Positions 50,785-57,461 of a DNA stretch of 57,461 nt are shown piece by piece. A program made the translations under genes and the position numbers. The stretch's first letter is position 1. Every line of letters starts with the position of its first letter. Source of the DNA: Bacteroides sp. CAG:545 (GTDB lineage Bacteria > Bacteroidota > Bacteroidia > Bacteroidales > UBA932). The notes below the pieces were generated by a model. It saw only the letters and a program-made list of their open reading frames with translations, had not been told where the DNA came from and searched no databases. The DNA is taken from assembly GCA_000432515.1 (NCBI GenBank), contig HF995991.1, positions 57,425 to 114,885 of the forward strand, in the 5' to 3' direction.

Positions 50785-52425
50785 ATGAAACGCACTGAAT
50801 TGATAGCTGCAATCGCAGCATTGGTCATATCTGCAGCCCCTTCTTTCGGGCAGTCAAAGAGTTTCAAATTGGGGCAATGGGTTGAAATCCAGAATGCTAT
50901 CCTCAAAGAACTGAACAAATCATACGTCGATTCTCTTCCTATTGACAGAATCGAGAAAGCCGGCATCAATGCGATGCTCGAGTCGCTCGATCCTTATACC
51001 ATCTATGTTCCGGAGGAGGACAATGACGATTTCGAGTTCATGATCGGCAAGACCTACGGGGGTATCGGAGCCATCATCTACAAACCCACGAAGGAGAGCA
51101 ACATTGTCATCAATGAACCATACAAGAACTCCCCTGCAAGCAAGGCAGGGCTGAAATGCGGAGATGAAATCACGGCGATAGACGGGCTGTCCGTCATCGG
51201 GCTGGATGCCGGCGAGTCCACTTCCAAGATGAAGGGAAAGCCTGGCACAGCTGTCGTTTTCGACGTAAAAAAGCTCCGCGGCGGTGAGTCGTGGAAAGCC
51301 GGGGACACCGTCAAAGTCACTGTCACACGTGAAAGAATCCACCTTCCGGACGTGGAATACGCCGGTATGGTCAATGACACGACCGGTTATATTCTCCAGA
51401 CCGGTTTCACGGAAAATGTATCCGGAGATGTGCGCAATGCGTATTTCCATCTGAAAAAGCAGGGGATGAAACAGCTGGTTTTAGACTTGAGGGGTAACGT
51501 AGGCGGTCTGATGCAGGAAGCAGTAAACATTGTCTCTCTATTCGTCCCGAAGGGCTCCCTCGTCGTCACTTCCAAGGGCAACGGAAACGTGACCAAAGAT
51601 GAATACCGCACATTGACGGAACCAGTGGACACGCAGATTCCGATAATCGTCCTGGTGGACTCAGGCACTGCGTCATCTGCAGAAATCGTGTCCGGAGCGT
51701 TCCAGGACATGGACAGGGCCACTGTAATGGGTTCGAGGACATTCGGCAAGGGACTTGTGCAGAGCATCCGCCCGCTACCTTATAACGGACAGCTGAAAAT
51801 AACCACGGCCAAGTATTACACTCCGAGCGGACGATGCATTCAGGCCATTGACTACAGCCACCGCAAATCCGACGGTAGCGTGGGTCATATTCCGGATTCA
51901 TTGACACATCAGTTTTTCACTGCGCACGGGCGTCCGGTCCGCGACGGCGGCGGCATCATGCCTGACGACACATTGACAGAGAGACAGTACAGCCGACTGG
52001 TATATTCGCTGGTCCTCAACGGCATCATTGACAGATATTCTCTGGAGTACGTGAAGAAGCACGAGAGCATTCCGTCTCCGGAAGATTTCCATTTCTCAGA
52101 TGCTGATTATGAGGACTTTATCCAGTACGCAAAGGGACAGGATTTCGATTACAGGTCAGGAGCCAAGACATTGTACGACCAGATGAAGAAGGAGCTTGAA
52201 AAGGATGGAATGGCCGGGACAATGAAGGATGAGCTGGATGCGCTCGCGAAAAAGCTGGACATGGAGAAAGAGCAGTTCCTTCTTCTCAAGAAACAGGAAA
52301 TAATTCCGTTCATAGAGGAGGAAATCGCTACGAGATATTATTATCAGGAAGCAGGCGTGCAAGTTCGTCTGAGATATGACAATCAGCTGCATGAGGCATT
52401 GACAAAACCCCGCATCAAATATTAA
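50785..52425 (+). CDS. S41 C-terminal processing peptidase (CtpA-like)
   Basis: About 546 residues from MKRTELIAAIAALVISAAP, a signal peptide; the 30 codons of open frame upstream cross the promoter. A PDZ domain (about 85-165, YGGIGAIIYKP) precedes the S41 core with the catalytic Ser in VDSGTASSAEIVSGAFQD and Lys in SRTFGKGLVQSI. The C-terminal 150 residues are helical and charged. Cleaves periplasmic proteins at their C-termini. Monocistronic, with a terminator right after it. Confidence 0.93.
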   Translation: MKRTELIAAIAALVISAAPSFGQSKSFKLGQWVEIQNAILKELNKSYVDSLPIDRIEKAGINAMLESLDPYTIYVPEEDNDDFEFMIGKTYGGIGAIIYKPTKESNIVINEPYKNSPASKAGLKCGDEITAIDGLSVIGLDAGESTSKMKGKPGTAVVFDVKKLRGGESWKAGDTVKVTVTRERIHLPDVEYAGMVNDTTGYILQTGFTENVSGDVRNAYFHLKKQGMKQLVLDLRGNVGGLMQEAVNIVSLFVPKGSLVVTSKGNGNVTKDEYRTLTEPVDTQIPIIVLVDSGTASSAEIVSGAFQDMDRATVMGSRTFGKGLVQSIRPLPYNGQLKITTAKYYTPSGRCIQAIDYSHRKSDGSVGHIPDSLTHQFFTAHGRPVRDGGGIMPDDTLTERQYSRLVYSLVLNGIIDRYSLEYVKKHESIPSPEDFHFSDADYEDFIQYAKGQDFDYRSGAKTLYDQMKKELEKDGMAGTMKDELDALAKKLDMEKEQFLLLKKQEIIPFIEEEIATRYYYQEAGVQVRLRYDNQLHEALTKPRIKY

Positions 52426-52432
52426 ACAAGGA

Positions 52433-52459
52433 AAACGCCCGGCAACAATCCGGGCGTTT
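52433..52459. terminator. Bidirectional terminator between S41 and rnr
   Basis: AAACGCCCGG (52433-52442) pairs with CCGGGCGTTT (52450-52459) around CAACAAT, with T residues at the 3' arm and A residues at the 5' arm, so it can work for both converging genes. Confidence 0.8.
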
Positions 52460-52514
52460 CCCGTCCTCGACTTCCATCTCCCGATAGCGCAGGTTGTCAA
52501 TTCCCTTACCCATC

Positions 52515-55046
52515 TCAGGATTTCTTTTTGGAAACGGACTTGGACCTCTTTATGGCCTGTTTTACCTTAGCTTTCCGTGCGGCTTTGTCTCCTTCTCCAG
52601 GAGCGGCTTTCTTTCTGGAAGTGCTGTCGAAGACCTTTGCCGCAGGACGACGTTCTTCATATTGGCCCGGAATATCCGGAACAGAGTCCTCTCTGCGCTC
52701 ATTTCCGGTCTCAACCAGTTCATAATCCAGCAGCTTCTGGTCCAGATTCGTAGCTTTCACGCGTATTTTCACAGGATCACCGAGGCTGTAAACCACTTTG
52801 GTACGTTTCCCGACTATCCGGTAATGGTCCTGGTCGAACTCGAAGAAGTCTGACTGAATGTCTCGCAGCGCAACCATACCTTCTATCTTTGTCGGCTCTA
52901 TCTCCACGTACATTCCCCACTCGGTAAGTCCTGAAATATGTCCTTCATATTCTCCGCCCACCTTGTCTTGCATAAATTCCACGAGCTTGTACTTCGTGCT
53001 GGCGCGCTCGGCTTCTGCTGCAACTACTTCACGTTCAGATGCATGCTTGCACTGTTCCTCATAATAAGCCTTGTTCTGTGAGTCGGCTCCGTCCAGATAC
53101 ATCGCGAGCAGCCTGTGCACCATCGTGTCAGGGTAACGTCTGATAGGCGATGTGAAATGAGTGTAGAACTTGAATGCAAGGCCATAATGCCCGATATTGT
53201 CGGTGCTGTAGCAAGCTTTCGCCATTGACCTGAGCGCAAGCATTTCTATCGCTGCAAACTCCGGCTTGTCCTTTGCCTCAGCCAAGAGCGTGTTCAATGC
53301 CTTTGCGAGTTTCCTGCCGTCGTCGGCGTCTTCCATCTTGTATCCGAAATTGCCCGCAAAATCTCTCAGTCCATTCACTTTATCCGGATTAGGCACATCG
53401 TGGATACGATATACGAATGTCTTGGCATTCTTCTTGGCAGTACCGTTCATCTTGCCGTCTGTAGCGATAAATTCAGCCACAGAGCGGTTTGCCAGAAGCA
53501 TAAACTCCTCGATAAGCCAGTTGGCCTCCTTGGAAATTTTCTGATATACTCTTACAGGGCGCCCCTTTTCATCTACTTCCACCTTCATTTCCGGCCGCTC
53601 GAAACTGATGGCTCCGGAAGCGAATCTGCGTTTGCGGAGAATCGACGCGATCTTGTGCAATGTCAGGATCGCCTCTTTCAGTTCACGTGGAATCAGGCAG
53701 CCTTCATACACGCCTGCGCCCATCATTGCCTCAGTCTTCGCGCGACGAGCCGCAGCTTCAGGTGAAGCCTCCAGAATAGGGTCCTTGACTACAGAATGAA
53801 TACCGTCCGTACCGCCCCTGAGTTCCATATTGTAGGATTCCTCACCATTGTCGATAATCTGCTGGGCAGTCTCATAAGCGAATCTGTAATCGGAGCGGAT
53901 GACTGTCCTTCCGAACCAGTGGCTGACAATCTTGGCAAGAGGCGAGATTTCGAACACCGCCGAGAAAGTGAGCTTGTCTTCGTTAGGCCTGAGCGAACAG
54001 AGTTTGTTGGAAAGCTTTTCCGGAAGCATCGGGACTGTCCTGTCCACCAGATACACGGATGTACCTCTCGACTGGGCCTCCTTGTCCACGACAGACCCCG
54101 GAGTGACATAATACGAAACATCGGCAATATGTACACCGACCTCGTAGTTTCCATTGTCCAGTTTCTTGAATGAAAGCGCATCATCGAAGTCCTTCGCATC
54201 CTCAGGGTCGATGGTAAAGGTCAATGTCTTTCTGAAATCCTTTCTGCCCTTGAGGTCCTTCGCCGTGATTTTATCTGAGATGCCGTCTGCAGCGTTCTCC
54301 ACTTCCGCTTCGAACCTGTAAGGCAATCCGTATTCGGCCAGAATCGAGTGCATTTCAGTATCATTCTCACCCGGCTCGCCCAAAACATCCACGATATAGC
54401 CATGCGGATTCGGCTCTCCCCTGTCCCAACTGTCCACAAGCGCTGCCACCTTAAGTCCGGTGTGGACCTTAAGTTCGCAGTCTTTTCCATCCACCGTTTC
54501 GGTAACTCCCGCCACAGCAAACTCCTTGTTGCCCAGAGACTTGAGATATCCCGTCTCCGAGACGGCGCCTTTTCGCCGCATAAGCGGACGACCTTTTTCG
54601 TCAGTTATGTCAATGCTGATGTCATATGGCATTACACGGCTCTGCATGAGGACCCACGCCTGGTTGCCGACGACGTGGAGGACTCCCACAAACGGCTTTC
54701 TGGACCTCTCCAGGACGCAGATGACCACGCCTTCCTGACGTTTGCTATCTGTCTTCTCCTTGGTTACGGCCACTTTCACGGTATCACCGTTCAATGCGCC
54801 CTTGGTCTTTCCGTTGCGGACAAATATGTCATCCTCCATTCCTTCGACCTTGACAAAAACGAATCCGTCCCTGGTCATCTGGACAGTTCCCGTATAGTCA
54901 GGGCATTCCTTCAGAGGCTTTTCATTATCTTTTCTGCTCATTTTTCCGGAAGCGTCGCCTCTACGACCGGACATGCGTCCTTTTCCTCCGTCTCTTCTTG
55001 AATCTTCGCGTTTTCCGCCGCTGCGTTTTCGTCTGTCGAATGCCAT
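52515..55046 (-). CDS. rnr: Ribonuclease R
   Basis: 843 residues. Order: a basic low-complexity N-terminus (about 1-45), cold-shock domains (about 50-230), RNB catalytic domain with FTIDPEDAKDFDDALSF (acidic metal ligands) and a C-terminal S1 domain (GGEYEGHISGLTEWGMYVEIE), ending in a Lys-rich tail (QAIKRSKSVSKKKS). A 3'-5' exoribonuclease for structured RNA. TAATTTTG at 55083-55076 on the minus strand gives it a promoter about 30 bases from the ATG. Confidence 0.96.
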   Translation of the reverse strand: MAFDRRKRSGGKREDSRRDGGKGRMSGRRGDASGKMSRKDNEKPLKECPDYTGTVQMTRDGFVFVKVEGMEDDIFVRNGKTKGALNGDTVKVAVTKEKTDSKRQEGVVICVLERSRKPFVGVLHVVGNQAWVLMQSRVMPYDISIDITDEKGRPLMRRKGAVSETGYLKSLGNKEFAVAGVTETVDGKDCELKVHTGLKVAALVDSWDRGEPNPHGYIVDVLGEPGENDTEMHSILAEYGLPYRFEAEVENAADGISDKITAKDLKGRKDFRKTLTFTIDPEDAKDFDDALSFKKLDNGNYEVGVHIADVSYYVTPGSVVDKEAQSRGTSVYLVDRTVPMLPEKLSNKLCSLRPNEDKLTFSAVFEISPLAKIVSHWFGRTVIRSDYRFAYETAQQIIDNGEESYNMELRGGTDGIHSVVKDPILEASPEAAARRAKTEAMMGAGVYEGCLIPRELKEAILTLHKIASILRKRRFASGAISFERPEMKVEVDEKGRPVRVYQKISKEANWLIEEFMLLANRSVAEFIATDGKMNGTAKKNAKTFVYRIHDVPNPDKVNGLRDFAGNFGYKMEDADDGRKLAKALNTLLAEAKDKPEFAAIEMLALRSMAKACYSTDNIGHYGLAFKFYTHFTSPIRRYPDTMVHRLLAMYLDGADSQNKAYYEEQCKHASEREVVAAEAERASTKYKLVEFMQDKVGGEYEGHISGLTEWGMYVEIEPTKIEGMVALRDIQSDFFEFDQDHYRIVGKRTKVVYSLGDPVKIRVKATNLDQKLLDYELVETGNERREDSVPDIPGQYEERRPAAKVFDSTSRKKAAPGEGDKAARKAKVKQAIKRSKSVSKKKS

Positions 55047-55075
55047 ATTCTCTTATCTGTTTAAATTCCAATATG

Positions 55076-55133
55076 CAAAATTAAATAAAACATTATGATT
55101 AGCATAAAAAGAGGTAGGGTTTTTGTATCTTTG
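55076..55133. promoter_or_regulatory. Back-to-back promoters of rnr and gpmI
   Basis: Minus strand: TAATTTTG (55083-55076) facing rnr. Plus strand: TATCTTTG (55126-55133) facing gpmI, 26 bases before its ATG. No clear -33 elements at the ideal distance. Confidence 0.55.
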
Positions 55134-55159
55134 CGCGCGGAAAACAAATAGTAACAGAT

Positions 55160-56686
55160 ATGAATAGAAAAGTTCTTCTTATGATTCTTGATGGCTGGGG
55201 CGAGGGCAAGCATGACCACTCGAACGCCATCTACACAGCCGGAACACCTTTCATTGACTCTCTCAGAGCCAAATATCCTATGAGCCACCTTCTCACTTGC
55301 GGCGAGGCTGTCGGTCTTCCTGACGGACAGATGGGCAATTCTGAGGTAGGCCACATGAATCTCGGTGCCGGACGCGTTGTATATCAGGATCTTATGAAAA
55401 TCAATAAGACCTGCCGTGACCACAAGCTTCTCAGCCGTGCAGAAGTCAAGGGCGTATATGATTATGTAAAAGAGAGCGGCAAGAAACTTCACCTGATGGG
55501 TCTCTGCTCTACCGGCGGCGTACACAGTTCACTCGACCATTACTACGAGTTCCTGAACGTTGCCAAAGAATATGGCCTGGAGAATGTCTATGTACACTGC
55601 TTCATGGACGGCCGTGACACAGACCCGCACAGCGGAAAGGGCTTCGTGGCTGACCTCGAGAAGCACATGGCAGAGAGCACCGGAAAAGTTGCCACAGTCT
55701 GCGGCCGTTTCTATGCAATGGACCGAGACAAGAGATGGACACGCGTAAAAGAGGCTTATGACCTTCTCACTGAAGGCAAAGGTGCCGCTTTCACCTCCGC
55801 AACTGAAGGTATCCAGGCGTCTTATGACGCAGACGTCACCGACGAGTTCATCAAACCTATAGTTGTTACAGATGCTGCAGGCGCTCCTCTCGCAAAGATA
55901 GAGGAAGGCGATGCTGTCATCTTCATGAACTTCCGCAATGACCGCGCACGTGAAATCACTTCCGTTCTCACCCAGCAGGATATGCCGGAAGAGGGCATGC
56001 ACGTCATTCCGAACCTCTACTACTGCTGCATGACCCCGTACGATGCCGCATTCAAGGGTCTGCACATTCTCTTCGACAAGGAAATCGTGAAGGACACACT
56101 CGGAGAAATCGTATCGAACGCCGGTCTTCATCAGCTCCGTATCGCCGAAACCGAGAAATATGCCCACGTGACATTCTTCTTCAATGGCGGCCGCGAGACT
56201 CCTTTCGAGAATGAGGACAGAATCCTGGTTCCTTCTCCTAAGGTTCCTACATATGACCTCCAGCCTGAGATGAGTGCCCCTATCGTAACCGAGAAGCTTA
56301 TCGGGGCTATCGACAGCGACAAGGAAGACCTCATCATCCTCAACTACGCAAATGGCGACATGATCGGCCACACCGGTGTCTATGACGCTATCGTGAAGGC
56401 TGTCAGATGCATTGACGGCTGCGTCGAGAAAGTTGTCACAGAGGCCATCAAGCATGACTATGTCATTCTCATCACTGCCGACCACGGCAATGCCGACCAC
56501 GCAGTTAACGATGACGGCACTCCGAACACCGCCCACTCACTCAATCCGGTTCAGTTCATTGTTGTCAATGCCGGTGACGAAGTAAAGAGCGTGAAGGACG
56601 GTGCCCTCTGCAACGTGGCTCCTACCATCCTGAAGCTGATGGGTCTTCCACAGCCTGCAGACATGGATGCAGAGCCATTGATCTGA
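55160..56686 (+). CDS. gpmI: 2,3-bisphosphoglycerate-independent phosphoglycerate mutase
   Basis: 508 residues, full length. Metal-binding LMILDGWG opens the protein; the phosphoserine loop is MGNSEVGHMNLGAGR; ITADHGNADHAVND and NPVQFIVVN complete the alkaline-phosphatase-like fold. Interconverts 3- and 2-phosphoglycerate in glycolysis. Codon use is more biased than in neighbours, as expected for high expression. Followed by a terminator. Confidence 0.97.
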   Translation: MNRKVLLMILDGWGEGKHDHSNAIYTAGTPFIDSLRAKYPMSHLLTCGEAVGLPDGQMGNSEVGHMNLGAGRVVYQDLMKINKTCRDHKLLSRAEVKGVYDYVKESGKKLHLMGLCSTGGVHSSLDHYYEFLNVAKEYGLENVYVHCFMDGRDTDPHSGKGFVADLEKHMAESTGKVATVCGRFYAMDRDKRWTRVKEAYDLLTEGKGAAFTSATEGIQASYDADVTDEFIKPIVVTDAAGAPLAKIEEGDAVIFMNFRNDRAREITSVLTQQDMPEEGMHVIPNLYYCCMTPYDAAFKGLHILFDKEIVKDTLGEIVSNAGLHQLRIAETEKYAHVTFFFNGGRETPFENEDRILVPSPKVPTYDLQPEMSAPIVTEKLIGAIDSDKEDLIILNYANGDMIGHTGVYDAIVKAVRCIDGCVEKVVTEAIKHDYVILITADHGNADHAVNDDGTPNTAHSLNPVQFIVVNAGDEVKSVKDGALCNVAPTILKLMGLPQPADMDAEPLI

Positions 56687-56711
56687 TGATTTGAGAATCA
56701 ACTGTATTATA

Positions 56712-56747
56712 CCCCCTCGGTTTCCACCCGGAGCCCGAGGGGTTTTT
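56712..56747 (+). terminator. Terminator after gpmI
   Basis: CCCCTCGG (56713-56720) pairs with CCGAGGGG (56735-56742) and is followed by five T residues. Confidence 0.88.
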
Positions 56748-57035
56748 GCATATTGTGCTCTTCCATTCGCACACAGCTAGAGGAAAAGTTCAAGAGTATC
56801 AACGGCGAACTTTACAAGCGTATCCCCTAAACCAACCACACCACCAGTTTCGACTTTTTCGCATATTTTCCAAACACTCCTGAAACGGTCGCCAAGTCGA
56901 AGAAATCATCGCTGGCTTTCTGCTTGATAGCGACTCAGTCTGAAACCAACACCAAGTCGAAGAAGAAGTCGCGGGATTGAGAGAGCTCCGCCACAGGTAA
57001 TTTCCGGTAATCTCTGGTAATTTCCGGTAGTTTCC
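56748..57035. other. Intergenic stretch with a gene-end fragment and short repeats
   Basis: No intact gene. A plus-strand frame at 56777-56830 reads LEEKFKSINGELYKRIP then stop, like the last residues of a lost gene; I do not recognise the family. CCAAGTCGAAGAA occurs twice (about 56890 and 56950). Just before the MITE-like copy, GGTAATTTCC or a close variant is repeated four times (about 56997-57034). Confidence 0.35.
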
Positions 57036-57249
57036 GAACTAATGAGCATCCAGACGAATCCGCGGATATCCACACAACAAGCTGGCATCCAATCGATTAT
57101 GTTAAATTGAAGCAAAATGTAAATATGCTCATCCCCCTGTTTTTTTATGGGAGTGAGCATATTGAGAAACAGGTTTGAATCTATATAATAACTTGCAATT
57201 CAATAAGTTACAAGCATTTTTACTATATTAGCGATATGCGCATTGGTTC
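57036..57249. mobile_element. MITE-like element, copy 2
   Basis: 214 bases, same orientation as copy 1. Left end GAACTAATGAGCAT and right end ATGCGCATTGGTTC are inverted copies with two mismatches. The internal hairpin is better preserved than in copy 1 (AATATGCTCA pairs fully with TGAGCATATT, with CCCC/GGG inside). Identity to copy 1 is high through CATCCAATCGATTATG and ATGTAAATATGCTCATC. The 35-base tandem duplication of copy 1 is absent. No transposase. Confidence 0.7.
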
Positions 57250-57461
57250 GATAAAACCTTTGCAAGCACCTTACCTGAAAAGCTTTTTATTTTCGCGCAG
57301 GAGCGAATAATCATTCTCGCGTACCAAAATTTCATTTCAATCAACACAGGAAAGCCGCAAAAGCCAGGTTACCCACTTTTCACATAACCTGCTTTTGGTC
57401 TCTCATTATATCTTCTTAACTCTCAATAATATAGACCAAATCACGACATGCAGGTTGTTCG
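57250..57461. other. Right-end non-coding region with hairpin
   Basis: No gene is visible. CAAAAGCCAGGTTA (57358-57371) pairs with TAACCTGCTTTTG (57385-57397) with one bulged base; A- and T-rich arm ends suggest a terminator for a gene beyond the window. Confidence 0.45.

Noticed and set aside
1..57461. TTGAC words as sigma-70 -35 boxes
   Set aside because: The copies lie mostly inside genes, in both orientations, and Bacteroidota promoters use TTTG and TAnnTTTG instead.

Overview
This 57.5 kb window is a chromosomal stretch from a member of the Bacteroidota, most likely a gut-associated Bacteroidales. The evidence is a SusC/SusD pair with an ECF sigma/FecR system, many lipoproteins carrying BACON and DUF1735 domains, Bacteroidota-type promoters (TTTG about 19 bases from TAnnTTTG), HU-CCDC81 and DUF4837 families, and no clear Shine-Dalgarno sequences. 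By eye the GC content is near 50%. I cannot name the genus.

Layout: (1) 1-10.9 kb is a long minus-strand gene train: acyl-ACP thioesterase, YidE-like transporter, Nudix hydrolase, glycosyltransferase, a DUF4922-SpoIID fusion, an AmpG-like permease, a secreted serpin, a NamZ-type exo-N-acetylmuramidase and a repeat-rich secreted protein cut by the window edge. The middle genes read as a peptidoglycan-fragment salvage or remodelling group. (2) 10.9-13.4 kb is accessory DNA: an array of four hairpins with matched stem changes, transposase debris, an antitoxin with an intact operator but a toxin cut to about 17 codons, and an AAA ATPase. (3) 13.4-28.3 kb is a glycan-utilisation locus: ECF sigma factor (plus strand), then FecR anti-sigma, SusC with an STN domain, SusD, a GH18-fold protein without catalytic residues, a DUF1735-LamG lipoprotein, an endo-H-like GH18 enzyme and a BACON-LamG lipoprotein, with a CotH-kinase lipoprotein after a terminator. 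It resembles N-glycan loci that use endo-beta-N-acetylglucosaminidase. (4) 28.4-41.5 kb is mostly housekeeping: acyl-CoA ligase, a tRNA-Glu/rpsT/tRNA-Pro unit, a GH43 enzyme, DUF4837, rseP, dxr, M23 peptidases, ruvX, def, phosphohexomutase, an HU-domain membrane protein and tRNA-Asn/tRNA-Val. (5) 41.5-42.9 kb is a second accessory patch with transposase remnants and a MITE-like element whose second copy lies at the right end of the window. (6) 42.9-49.3 kb is a redox/metal operon: porin, imelysin, dihaem DHOR and the CcsBA cytochrome c maturation protein. (7) 49.3-56.7 kb holds recO, rdgB, a CtpA-type protease, RNase R and gpmI. The right end is non-coding with gene debris, the second MITE-like copy and a hairpin.

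The most unusual signals are not genes. The heptamer CATTGAC occurs about 78 times (both strands, hand count) where about 7 are expected, with nine copies of the 11-base palindrome CATTG(A/T)CAATG. The hairpin array at 11.0-11.2 kb keeps pairing by compensatory change. The MITE-like pair has matching terminal inverted repeats and an internal hairpin.
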